Positions 5,081 to 12,566 of a DNA stretch of 21,828 nucleotides are shown in pieces (within the stretch, counting starts at the first letter, position 1; each line of letters starts with the position of its first letter). The notes beneath the pieces were generated by a model that worked only from the letters and a program-made list of their open reading frames with translations, did not search any database and was not told the DNA's origin. Source of the DNA: a virus; the IMG/VR virus record IMGVR_UViG_3300027608_000181, positions 1 to 21,828 of that record. One strand, written 5' to 3'. Position numbers and translations under genes: made by a program.

Positions 5081-7162
5081 ATGGCCAGGAAATCAAACAG
5101 CGACATTCTTGCTGAGTACAGAGGTAAACTTACTATCAGTAAAAAGTGGGTAGAAGATGACTACTGCGACTTATGGAATCGTCTAATTAACTTGTATCGT
5201 GGTAAGCATTACAACGGGGCAATGCCTTTTGACCGAATGCTTGTCAATGTGGCTTTTGCTACCATCAACGTATTGTACCCATCAGTTTCTGTTGGTCGCC
5301 CAAAGATTGTTGTTTCACCACAAGGTCCAGACGATGCTGACAAAGCAGTAATTGCTGAAGCCATTGTTAACTACTGGTGGCTGCATTATAACTGTCAAGA
5401 AGAATTCCAATTAGCCGTACGAGATTTCTTGATTATCGGTCATGGTTGGGTGAAGTCTGGTTATCGCTACATTGAAGAAGGCGTAGAAATTGAATCAACC
5501 GATGATGAAGGTATTGATCTTTCTAAAGAAGAATCTGATATAGAAACAAATATTATCATTAAAGAAGATCGCCCATTTATTGAGCGCGTTGACCCTTTTA
5601 ATATGTTTGTTGACATTGAATCAACATCAATGAAAGATTTACGTTGGATTGCTCAGCGTATTCGTCGTCCCCTCAAGGATGTTATGGCGGATAAGCGATA
5701 CGACTATTCTGCGCGTCAAGAAGTATCTCCTAGTTCTTACATGAAAATCAATCTACCCAATGGTCGTCAAGGACCTAATGGTGGTGTTGGTGAAAATGGG
5801 AACATGGAAGGTTTCTGCGATATCTATGAATTTTATGATATTGCCACTGGGAAAATGTGCGTGTTCTCTGATACTGGAGACAAGTTCTTGATCAAGCCGC
5901 AAGACATGCCCTATGCTTTTGGCCATCCATTTACAATGTTACGTAACTACGACATTCCTAGTTACTTCTATCCAATGGGTGAACTAGAGGCTATTGAGCC
6001 TTTGCAGCACGAACTCAATGAGACTCGTACACAGATGATGAACCACCGTAAGCGTTACAGCCGTAAGTACTTGTTTAAGGAAAATGCCTTTGATGACTTT
6101 GGTCGCCAAGCATTATCTTCAGATGAGGACAACGCTATGGTTCCTGTCAAGGGTGATGAGAACATTTCTAATGTAGTTGCCCCAATGCCTGCTTTGATTA
6201 ACCCACCAGACTTCTATAATCAGTCATCACTTATTATTAGTGACATGGACAGAGTTTCAGGTCTTTCTGATTACCAACGTGGTGTATTGCCAGAAGTTCG
6301 CCGTACGGCTACAGAAGCAAGCATTCTCCAAGGTTCAGCCGATGCTCGCGCTTCAGAGAAACTAACCATCATTGAAAAGGGTATTGCCAAAGTTGCATCA
6401 CGCCTTATTAAACTAGCCCAACAGTATATGACAGAAGAACAAACTGTCCGTGTACTAGATAAGCCAGGTAAGTGGGCTTGGGTTCAATTTGATAAGAACT
6501 ACATTGATGGCGATTTTGACTTCACCGTTGAAGCAGGTTCTACTGTTCCAATGAATGAATCATTCCGCCGTCAACGTGCACTACAGATGGTTGATGCCAT
6601 GGCTCCGTTTGCTCAAGCAGGAGTTATTAAACTTGAGGCATTGGCAAGACTAGTACTTGATCAAGGTTTTGGTATTAAGGATATTGATAGGTATCTCAAT
6701 CCAGCCGAAGAAGCACTTCAGGAAGAACAGGGACCAGCGGGAGCACCTCCGCAAGCACCTCCTATGGGCTTACCACAAGGAGCACCCGCAGATATGGCTG
6801 GTCTTCCACCTGAACTTGCAGCATTGATTCAAGGAGGCGGAGAAGCACCATTGCCACCAGAAATGGCAGCACAAGGCGCAGCACCAGTAGGTTTGCCACC
6901 AGACATGGCAGGATTGCCGCCAGAACTCGCAGGCTTACCACCTGAACTACTAGCGCAATTAATGGGAGAACAAGGAATGGCCCCTGGACAAGGCGCACCT
7001 CCAATGCAACTTCCACCAGAACTAGCACAAATCCCTGGTAGTGAACAGATTCCACCTGAAATCTTGATGGAATTGCCACCTGAAATACTAGAAGAAATTA
7101 TTGTACGAGGTGGTTTTACGCCAGAGGTAATTCAAATCCTAACAGAATCTGGCATCCTCTAA
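5081..7162 (+). CDS. Portal protein with C-terminal Pro/LPPEL-repeat extension, 693 aa
   Basis: AAGGAG at 5067-5072 sets the ATG at 5081. The N-terminal half has the look of a podovirus/P22-like portal: WNRLINLYRGKHY near 30-45, NVAFATINVLYPSVSVGRPKI at about 59-79, and the stem/crown region with a motif around 391-428 (RVSGLSDYQRGVLPEVRRTA, then TEASILQGSADARASE). The length to about residue 545 is typical. The portal forms the dodecameric DNA channel at one capsid vertex, docking the terminase outside and the adaptor afterwards. From about 548 to 680 the chain becomes a Pro/Gly/Gln/Ala-rich tract with repeated LPPEL, LPPEM, LPPDM and IPPEI units, an unusual tail likely to be flexible. The gene ends a transcription block: a promoter-like element starts 9 nt after its stop. 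Confidence 0.88.
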   Translation: MARKSNSDILAEYRGKLTISKKWVEDDYCDLWNRLINLYRGKHYNGAMPFDRMLVNVAFATINVLYPSVSVGRPKIVVSPQGPDDADKAVIAEAIVNYWWLHYNCQEEFQLAVRDFLIIGHGWVKSGYRYIEEGVEIESTDDEGIDLSKEESDIETNIIIKEDRPFIERVDPFNMFVDIESTSMKDLRWIAQRIRRPLKDVMADKRYDYSARQEVSPSSYMKINLPNGRQGPNGGVGENGNMEGFCDIYEFYDIATGKMCVFSDTGDKFLIKPQDMPYAFGHPFTMLRNYDIPSYFYPMGELEAIEPLQHELNETRTQMMNHRKRYSRKYLFKENAFDDFGRQALSSDEDNAMVPVKGDENISNVVAPMPALINPPDFYNQSSLIISDMDRVSGLSDYQRGVLPEVRRTATEASILQGSADARASEKLTIIEKGIAKVASRLIKLAQQYMTEEQTVRVLDKPGKWAWVQFDKNYIDGDFDFTVEAGSTVPMNESFRRQRALQMVDAMAPFAQAGVIKLEALARLVLDQGFGIKDIDRYLNPAEEALQEEQGPAGAPPQAPPMGLPQGAPADMAGLPPELAALIQGGGEAPLPPEMAAQGAAPVGLPPDMAGLPPELAGLPPELLAQLMGEQGMAPGQGAPPMQLPPELAQIPGSEQIPPEILMELPPEILEEIIVRGGFTPEVIQILTESGIL
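6740..7095 (+). repeat. Degenerate in-gene repeat encoding LPPE(L/M/I) units
   Basis: Within the 3' end of the portal gene, short units of the form (L/I)PP(E/D)(L/M/I) recur about ten times, separated by Gly/Ala/Gln linkers. At DNA level the units share CCACC(T/A)GAA-like cores but are diverged, so this is an old repeat rather than a recent tandem expansion. Confidence 0.7.
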
Positions 7163-7170
7163 GACTCAAA

Positions 7171-7195
7171 TATAATAAAAAGTCTTTATATATAG
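7171..7195 (+). promoter_or_regulatory. Promoter-like repeat element, copy 2
   Basis: TATAATAAAAAG, a free base (T), CTT, one extra T, then ATATATAG and AAGAA. It lies in the 64-nt gap between the portal and scaffold genes. The final G (7195) is 32 nt before the scaffold ATG, a sensible leader length. AAGACT at 7161-7166 is complementary to AGTCTT at 7181-7186, giving a small hairpin option that includes the portal stop. Confidence 0.65.
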
Positions 7196-7226
7196 AAGAA
7201 TAACCAAATCCGAAGGATGGATTCTA

Positions 7227-8027
7227 ATGAATGATGAAATATTTGAAGATACTGACAACAGCGTAGATCAGCCCCTAGATGAGTTTAGCGACTCAGAAGG
7301 ACAAGTTGAGTATACGGATGAGGAAGCATCTGATGCCGAGTGGAGTGAAGAAGACTTTTTAGCCCTTGAGGAAAACGCTGACAGACTTGTCACCGTAAGA
7401 GTTGATGGACAAGAAGTTGTAGTACCACTAAGCGAGGCACTTGCTGGCTATCAGCGTCAAGCGGACTATACCCGTAAGACGCAGGAAGTTAGCGAGCAGA
7501 AAAAGCAAATCCAGACGGCTGCCGCTTTGCAAGAAGCATTAGCGCGAAACCCTCAGGAAACGCTTGCATTGCTGCAACAACATTATGGAGTCAATACAGC
7601 AGTCCAATCCTCATATGAGGAAGACATCTGGCAAGACCCCCTAGTGAAAGAACTAGAAGAAATCAAAGCCTGGAAACGCGACTTGGAATACAAGCAAACG
7701 CTATCTGAGGTGGAGAATGAAATCTTAACTCTTGAAAACAAGTACGGTAATGATTTTGACCGTGAAGAAGTTATTGCAAAGGCTCTAGCAACTGGCTCTA
7801 ATGATCTAGAACTTACTTTTAAGATGATTCATTTTGATCGTATTTTTCAAGAAAAGAAACAGGCCACTCAAAAGGTTGCTGAAACTAAGCAACGAACCAA
7901 CGGTAAGCGAGCAGCCCAAGTTGTTTCGGGTTCATCCTCTTCTTCTGGCACCACTACCACACCTGTTACCCAACCCAAATCCGTTATTGAAGCCTTTAGG
8001 GAAGCACAAAAAACCTTAGGCTTATAA
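7227..8027 (+). CDS. Capsid scaffolding protein, 266 aa
   Basis: GAAGGA at about 7212-7217 precedes the ATG. The first 50 residues are very acidic. Residues 54-87 contain LVTVRVDGQEVVVPLSEALA and GYQRQADYTRKTQE, a signature I associate with phage scaffolding proteins. Next come a Gln/Glu-rich helical region and coiled-coil heptads (about 140-180). The C-terminus has a basic stretch, a Ser/Thr linker (SGSSSSSGTTTT) and a final helix, SVIEAFREAQKTLGL, of the kind that binds coat subunits in P22-like scaffolds. It would direct procapsid assembly and then leave. No protease motif is present. The position just upstream of the major capsid gene, under its own promoter-like element, fits coordinated high expression of the two. 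Confidence 0.88.
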   Translation: MNDEIFEDTDNSVDQPLDEFSDSEGQVEYTDEEASDAEWSEEDFLALEENADRLVTVRVDGQEVVVPLSEALAGYQRQADYTRKTQEVSEQKKQIQTAAALQEALARNPQETLALLQQHYGVNTAVQSSYEEDIWQDPLVKELEEIKAWKRDLEYKQTLSEVENEILTLENKYGNDFDREEVIAKALATGSNDLELTFKMIHFDRIFQEKKQATQKVAETKQRTNGKRAAQVVSGSSSSSGTTTTPVTQPKSVIEAFREAQKTLGL

Positions 8028-8033
8028 ATCAAC

Positions 8034-8052
8034 TTTTACCTAGGAGGTAAAA
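8034..8052 (+). promoter_or_regulatory. Hairpin enclosing the Shine-Dalgarno of the capsid gene
   Basis: TTTTACC at 8034-8040 is perfectly complementary to GGTAAAA at 8046-8052, with a 5-nt loop TAGGA. The strong ribosome site AGGAGG (8042-8047) spans the loop and the 3' arm, 8 nt before the capsid ATG at 8056. The hairpin could damp initiation, present the site in a loop, or protect the transcript. Confidence 0.55.
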
Positions 8053-8055
8053 ATC

Positions 8056-9024
8056 ATGCCTGGAAACTCATCCTTTGACGTACTTTTAAGTACAACTTTA
8101 AAAAACTATAGTTCAACTCTTGTTGACAACATCTTCCGTGATCGTGTTCTTCTTGACCACATGAATCAAAAAGGTAAGGTCGTTGTTGAACAGGGCGGTT
8201 ACTCAATTGTTGAACCCCTCATGTATGCTGCTAACGGCACCGTGTCGTCATACGCTGGCTACGATGCCATTGACTTGACCCCACAAGAAGGCATCACTGC
8301 CGCTGAATACCAGTGGAAGCAGTTGGCTGCCTCTATTGCAATCAGTGGTATTGAAGAAGCCAAGAACCGTGGCACAGAAGCCATCATCAAGTTGCTCAAC
8401 GCCAAGATCATGCAGGCTGAAGAGTCAATCAAGGAAAGCCTCAACTACCAGTTGTTCAGCGATGGCACTGGTAATGGTGGCAAGGACTTTGGCGGACTTT
8501 CTGCTATTGTTGATGCAACTGGCACCATTGGTGGAATTGACCAGTCAACCAACACCTGGTGGGCTTCGTATGAGGAAAACACCGCAACTGCATTGACGCA
8601 GGCCATCATGGCAACGGCATATAACAGCGTGTCAAAGGGTAACGATGTTCCCGACATCATTGTTGCTTCGCAGTACCTGTTTGAGAAGTACGAGTCACTC
8701 TTGACTGGTAATGTCCGCTATCAGGACACCGCCAAGGCTAATGCTGGCTTCCAGAACCTCATGTTCAAGCAGACTCCCGTTGTGTTTGACAAACTCCTTG
8801 GTGACTCCGTTGCCAGTGGTGGATTCAACACCCCAGGAACCATGTACTTCTTGAACACCAAGTACTTGAAGTTGACTGGTATGCAAGGCAAGTGGTTTGA
8901 AACCACCGACTTCCAGCAGGGAACTGTAGCAGGCGTTGACGCCCGTTACGCTCTGATCATGGCATTCGGTAACTTGGTTTGCTCAAACCGTGCCCGTCAG
9001 GGTAAACTCACCGCCAAGACCTGA
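8056..9024 (+). CDS. Major capsid protein (HK97-fold type), 322 aa
   Basis: The ATG follows the best ribosome site in the window. The sequence has the features of a phage coat family I know from environmental podo- and siphoviruses: NYSSTLVDNIFRDRVLLDHM near the N-terminus, GTVSSYAGYDAIDLTPQEGI around 73-92, TAAEYQWKQLAASIAISGIE, then the long spine-helix-like NRGTEAIIKLLNAKIMQAEE followed by LNYQLFSDGTGNGGKDFGGL. The C-terminal part is the A-domain-like KWFETTDFQQGTVAGVDARYAL. The length is normal, and there is no long N-terminal delta domain, in line with a separate scaffold gene. Codon use is clearly richer in C/G-ending codons than in neighbours (29 G/C of 60 bases at 8401-8460), as expected of the most expressed gene. 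A strong terminator follows. Confidence 0.92.
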   Translation: MPGNSSFDVLLSTTLKNYSSTLVDNIFRDRVLLDHMNQKGKVVVEQGGYSIVEPLMYAANGTVSSYAGYDAIDLTPQEGITAAEYQWKQLAASIAISGIEEAKNRGTEAIIKLLNAKIMQAEESIKESLNYQLFSDGTGNGGKDFGGLSAIVDATGTIGGIDQSTNTWWASYEENTATALTQAIMATAYNSVSKGNDVPDIIVASQYLFEKYESLLTGNVRYQDTAKANAGFQNLMFKQTPVVFDKLLGDSVASGGFNTPGTMYFLNTKYLKLTGMQGKWFETTDFQQGTVAGVDARYALIMAFGNLVCSNRARQGKLTAKT

Positions 9025-9051
9025 TCTATACCCGACAAGTCAAACAAGTTT

Positions 9052-9104
9052 CACCAGTGCTCAGTCGCTTTCCTTCGGGCGATTGGGTGCTGGTGATTTT
9101 GTTA
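9052..9104 (+). terminator. Strong intrinsic terminator after the capsid gene
   Basis: A 17-bp stem (9052-9068 pairing with 9079-9095) is continuous if four G-U pairs are allowed, with outer CACCAG/CTGGTG and inner GTCGC/GCGAT arms. The 10-nt loop includes a TTCG-type turn, and ATTTTGTT follows directly. It would end the scaffold/capsid transcript, and the next promoter-like element begins about 13 nt later. Confidence 0.88.
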
Positions 9105-9116
9105 TATGGGGCTAAG

Positions 9117-9140
9117 TATAATAAAAAGCCTTATATATAG
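9117..9140 (+). promoter_or_regulatory. Promoter-like repeat element, copy 3
   Basis: TATAATAAAAAG, a free base (C), CTT, ATATATAG, then AAAGAA. It sits between the capsid terminator and the next gene, the position expected of a promoter that restarts transcription. From the final G (9140) the leader to the ATG at 9207 would be 66 nt. GGCT/AGCC arms flank its left half (starting about 9110). Confidence 0.68.
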
Positions 9141-9206
9141 AAAGAATAATCTTTCTGCCCAAACATGCTTTGGTTATCTGCCGAAAGGCAAGGAGTTAGA
9201 ACAATC

Positions 9207-9686
9207 ATGGTAACAAATAACAGATTCGCGGTAGAACGCACAAATACCTTAATTTCAGATGTGACCGTAGGTGTGTCATACGCTGCACTTGACTCTGGAG
9301 ACTTTGGTTTCTATGGCAAAAAGGGTCAGACCTATACATTTGACGCTCGTGTCGTTTATTCGGCAGCAGCAGCAACTGATGGAGCAGCCTTTTCAATTAC
9401 TGCACCTGCAACCCCAACGGCTATTCACTTCATTTCGGAATACAACACCGCTGCAACCACGGTCGTTCGTACGGCTTGTGTTGCTATTGACACCCCCGAC
9501 CATGGCAGCGACTCTGTTGCACTAGCAACTGGTCTCAATACGGCTCATGTCTATGGTGCAATTACCCCATCAACAGACGGCTTTATCGCTGTTAGTGGTA
9601 TTGCAGAAACTGCATCCACCATTATCGCAAAGGCTAATCTTTCAACTCTTACGTGGAAGCGCGTTGACTTCCCGTCAGAGCCGTAA
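9207..9686 (+). CDS. Beta-rich virion protein after the capsid gene, 159 aa
   Basis: AAGGAG at 9190-9195 supports the ATG at 9207; an in-frame ATG at 9165 has no ribosome site. Residues 15-45 (LISDVTVGVSYAALDSGDFG, then FYGKKGQTYTFDARV) and the later ITPSTDGFIAVSGIAETAST look like strand/turn repeats of a jelly-roll or beta-sandwich, ending in an extended strand with TLTWKRVDF. I recall similar proteins as hypothetical structural proteins in several phages, but cannot name a characterised member. A head-decoration or tail/fibre role would fit the place between capsid and adaptor. No Cys cluster, membrane segment or enzymatic motif. Confidence 0.75.
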   Translation: MVTNNRFAVERTNTLISDVTVGVSYAALDSGDFGFYGKKGQTYTFDARVVYSAAAATDGAAFSITAPATPTAIHFISEYNTAATTVVRTACVAIDTPDHGSDSVALATGLNTAHVYGAITPSTDGFIAVSGIAETASTIIAKANLSTLTWKRVDFPSEP

Positions 9687-9711
9687 GTCATACAATTTTA
9701 CTAAGGGTTGT

Positions 9712-9739
9712 GGCATCGGGAGCAAGGAATCCCGATGTT
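9712..9739 (+). other. Intergenic RNA hairpin
   Basis: CATCGGGA at 9714-9721 pairs perfectly with TCCCGATG at 9730-9737 around an 8-nt loop, and two G-U pairs extend it to 9712/9739. No U-run follows (TTCTCAG), so it is a poor terminator. It lies 28 nt before the next ATG and could stabilise or attenuate the transcript. Confidence 0.5.
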
Positions 9740-9767
9740 CTCAGCCTTACTTAACGAAGGGAAATAC

Positions 9768-10094
9768 ATGAAATACCAGCCAGTTAATACTAATCAAGTG
9801 CCCGCAGGATGCACTCCAGTCAGTCATGGAACTGACATTTCTGAGATTTCTCCCTTTTACTCTGCTCCTGGAGTGAGCCTTGCTCCTCCTAGTGGTGTTG
9901 AATTTAGTCCAGCAAGACCTCTTTGTAGTCACAACGATTACAATTGTAAGGCTAATCCTGTTAAGGGGTATGAATTGTGTATTGGGCATTTGCGTCAATA
10001 CATGAAAAAAGAAAATATTAAGTTTATCAATAATACGGAAATTGATACATCCGAGGCAGGTGAAGAGGAATCAAATGACATTGAAATTACCTGA
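9768..10094 (+). CDS. Small Cys/His protein (possible zinc site), 108 aa
   Basis: GAAGG at 9756-9760 is 7 nt before the ATG at 9768. The N-terminal half is Pro/Ser-rich without a clear fold. Residues about 53-73 read CSHNDYNCKANPVKGYELCI followed by GH, a C-x6-C-x10-C-x2-H pattern typical of a small zinc-binding knuckle with the GYxxCxxH end seen in several phage Cys proteins. The C-terminus is acidic (EAGEEESND). Its last 20 nt overlap the next gene in another frame, so the two are coupled. The role is unknown; its place among head-tail joining genes suggests a virion accessory or assembly factor. Confidence 0.7.
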   Translation: MKYQPVNTNQVPAGCTPVSHGTDISEISPFYSAPGVSLAPPSGVEFSPARPLCSHNDYNCKANPVKGYELCIGHLRQYMKKENIKFINNTEIDTSEAGEEESNDIEIT

Positions 10095-10842
10095 TATACA
10101 AGCATTGGTTGCTGAGATTACTGACCTTGAGATTGGTAACGACGTTCAGTCCGATATTACTTTAAATTTAGTGAACACCTTCATTCGTGAGGGTTATCAA
10201 AGAATTGTAAGTCTCAATACTCGTTGGCCTTGGTTTCAATGTACTTGGACACTACCGACCGTGGTAGATCAGCGTGAGTATGTCAATACCTTTACTCCTG
10301 ATATTTCTACTGGTGGCACCACTCCTGGTTCTACCTTTTCTGATATTCGTGAAATTATAAGCGTTGTCAACGAAACTGATATGGGTAATCAATTAATCTA
10401 TATTGATAACTTTGCTGCAGAAAAAGTATGGAACGGCGTAAATGACCTTCCTAGTATTCCTAGTTACTTTTCTATGTGGGCTGGAACCATGCAGTTATGG
10501 CCAACTCCTGACGATGTTTATACTCTTAACATTCGTGGGTTCCGTCAACCTAGTTATGCATGGCTGACAGACCCTTCTTTAAATGTGGACCTTAATGATG
10601 AGTTCCATATTATGCTTATCAACTTTGCCGTAGCACGTTGTTATCAGTTCCAGGAAGACCCTGAATTGGCTGCTGTCTACATGAATCACTTTGACCAAGG
10701 CGTTACCCTTGCTCGTACCAATATCACTGCACCTAATAGCAATCAGCAGTTAGTTCTTTCTGGTGGCTTACGAACAAACTATCCCTTCAACTACTACGGC
10801 GACTTGGCTCTTCGCGCAGTTAGATTAGGTCAATGGGTATAA
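10075..10842 (+). CDS. Head-tail adaptor (T7 gp11 / P22 gp4-like), 255 aa
   Basis: The ATG at 10075 has AAGAGG just upstream and lies inside the end of the preceding gene; an earlier in-frame ATG at 10042 lacks a ribosome site. The sequence follows the adaptor pattern: an N-terminal helical segment (IQALVAEITDLEIGNDVQSD), FIREGYQRIVSLNTRWPWFQ, strands ending in REYV, a GTMQLWPTPDDVYTLNIRGF core, then DLNDEFHIMLINFAVARCYQ and FQEDPELAAVYMNHF. In the family this protein binds the portal as a 12-mer ring and receives the nozzle. It is directly followed by the nozzle-like gene, the usual order in short-tailed phages. Confidence 0.82.
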   Translation: MTLKLPDIQALVAEITDLEIGNDVQSDITLNLVNTFIREGYQRIVSLNTRWPWFQCTWTLPTVVDQREYVNTFTPDISTGGTTPGSTFSDIREIISVVNETDMGNQLIYIDNFAAEKVWNGVNDLPSIPSYFSMWAGTMQLWPTPDDVYTLNIRGFRQPSYAWLTDPSLNVDLNDEFHIMLINFAVARCYQFQEDPELAAVYMNHFDQGVTLARTNITAPNSNQQLVLSGGLRTNYPFNYYGDLALRAVRLGQWV

Positions 10843-10845
10843 GTT

Positions 10846-10872
10846 ATGAGTAATTATCAGGGAGGTGAGTAG
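10846..10872 (+). CDS. Possible 8-codon leader peptide before the nozzle gene
   Basis: ATG AGT ... GAG TAG encodes MSNYQGGE and ends one base before the nozzle ATG at 10874, with the nozzle Shine-Dalgarno (GGGAGGTG, 10860-10867) inside it. It has no ribosome site of its own. It may be chance, or a coupling/attenuation device for the frameshifted gene that follows. Confidence 0.2.
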   Translation: MSNYQGGE

Positions 10873-10873
10873 A

Positions 10874-12554
10874 ATGGCTCGTAATATTGCATTTGATTTA
10901 AAAAATGACTTTACGGGTGGACTTTAACTTACGCGCTGATCAATTTCAATTAGCACCTAATGAGTCTCCTGAAATCTTTAATATGGAAATTGACCCTCGT
11001 GGTGGTGCTTTTACTCGCGCTGGGTATGAACTATTTAATACAACGGCAATAAGTGCAGCGGTATGGAATCCCAAGTCTACATTTAACTTTGAGGGTGCAG
11101 CACCTGTATTGATGTTTTCTACTGGCAAGTCTGGTGCAACAAACGGTGAAGTTCACAAATCTACTGGTTCTACTTTTTCTCGTTTAAATTTGTCTACAGG
11201 AAACATTAGCGTCACCAATACTGACGGTGCCTCATTTACTCAATGGGAAGATACCCTTTACTTTGTTACTGGTACAAGTACTACAACGGCATTTAAATGG
11301 ACATCTGCAGCAACATACGCCACATCATTGACTGCTTCTGGTAGTGGTAATTGGCAGCCCTATGCTTCTCCAGGTGCTGGTGGATATTTCCCTCGTGCTA
11401 ATTTAGTCTTAACTCACGCAAACAAGATGTTCGTAGCAAACACTGTTGAAAACAACGGTACAACAGACGTTGCTTACCCAAACCGTTTACGTTGGTCACA
11501 CGAAGGTCTTCCTGAAGCCTGGGAAGAAGAAGATTATATTGACATCAATGCTGGTGGTGAAGGTATTCGTGGAATGCACATCATTGATGGACAACTATTA
11601 ATATTTAAACCTAAAGCAACGTATCTATTAATGGGTTATAACGTAGACAACTTCCAACTAGTTGAGTTATCAACAATCGTTGGTATTGATTACCCACAAC
11701 AAGCATGTCCTGGGGATGGTGGAGTTTACTTCTTTGACCACCCTAAGGGTTTGTTTTTTTATGACCGCAATGGAATTCAAAACATATTCCTACGATTAAA
11801 TCCAATTATTATTAATAACTTAATTAATGAAACAGTCTTAGATTTAGTTACATGTTCATTTGTTAACGACAGACTTTGGTTATCAATGCCATATAAGTAT
11901 GCGAGTAATGTTGATATGCCAACGCAACCTTCTGTTAACTTTGTCTTTGACCAAAGCATTGGTAAATTTGGCGCTTACACAATGTTTCAGTCTTATGACT
12001 TAAAAGGTTTAGTAAATGGTTGTGACTGGAGAGATGCCAATGACAAACCATATGCTGTCATGTGTCGCCCCAATACGCCATATTTATACATTGTTGATGA
12101 CTACGCCAATGTACAAGATGAGAATTATGCTTCACCAACAAACACATTAAACACATTTAGCACTTCATATACAACTAGTTGGTTTTATGACGACAGGTAT
12201 GTTCAAGATAAAACATTCGTTGGACCTAACTATGTTATGAAAGAAGTTGAATCAGACACAAATATTAGAGTTGATGCTTACTACAATTTTAATAGTACAG
12301 ATGTTACAAGAAGTCAATCAATTATTTTAAACCCAATTATAACTGGCGATGTTTATGATGCAGCGTCCTTATATGGCACTGCTGTGTATGGGTTTTCTAC
12401 AGTTGGAGCAACCATTTATAAAGGTAGAAGGTTGGGGCGTGCTAAATCAATCCAATTAACCTTTTTCAATGAACCTAATACCATTTATCCAGGAACAAAA
12501 TGGGGAATCAACTCCGTTGCATATAAATACAAACGACGAAATATCAAGGGTTAG
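10874..12554 (+). CDS. Tail nozzle-like protein (T7 gp12 / P22 gp10-like), 559 aa via +1 frameshift
   Basis: The only good start is ATG 10874, 8 nt after GGAGG at 10861-10865. It opens a frame of 17 codons (MARNIAFDLKNDFTGGL) that stops at TAA 10925-10927. Skipping one T gives AAC at 10926 and a 542-codon open frame to 12554. The join reads DFTGGL-NLRADQFQLAPNES, a continuous motif as I know it from nozzle/tail-tubular-B homologues (GGL-LR-D---L-PNESP--LN). The ATG at 10905 in the second frame has no ribosome site, and its first seven residues are out-of-frame noise. The remainder is strand-rich with propeller-like segments (LRWSHEGLPEAW, YIDINAGGEGIRGMHIID, GVYFFDHPKGLFFYDRNG). In the family it forms the hexameric end of the short tail through which DNA leaves. 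It follows the adaptor gene as expected. Confidence 0.8.
10915..10928 (+). other. Candidate programmed +1 ribosomal frameshift site (CTT TAA C)
   Basis: GGTGGA directly precedes CTT TAA C at 10922-10928. The E. coli RF2 (prfB) site is a Shine-Dalgarno-like run just upstream of CTT TGA C, where the Leu tRNA slips from CUU to UUU at a slowly read stop. Here the slip CUU to UUU, the stop in the A site and the following C are the same type, and the result restores a long conserved frame. A plain T insertion would look the same. Confidence 0.65.
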
Positions 12555-12566
12555 AGGAGATAAATC

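Noticed and set aside
9165-9206. Longer N-terminus for the beta-rich protein (ATG 9165)
   Set aside because: No Shine-Dalgarno before 9165, whereas AAGGAG precedes 9207.
10905-12554. Nozzle gene starting at its own ATG 10905
   Set aside because: No ribosome site upstream, the first seven residues (MTLRVDF) are out-of-frame noise from the DFTGGL codons, and the conserved start lies in the other frame behind a strong Shine-Dalgarno at 10861-10865.
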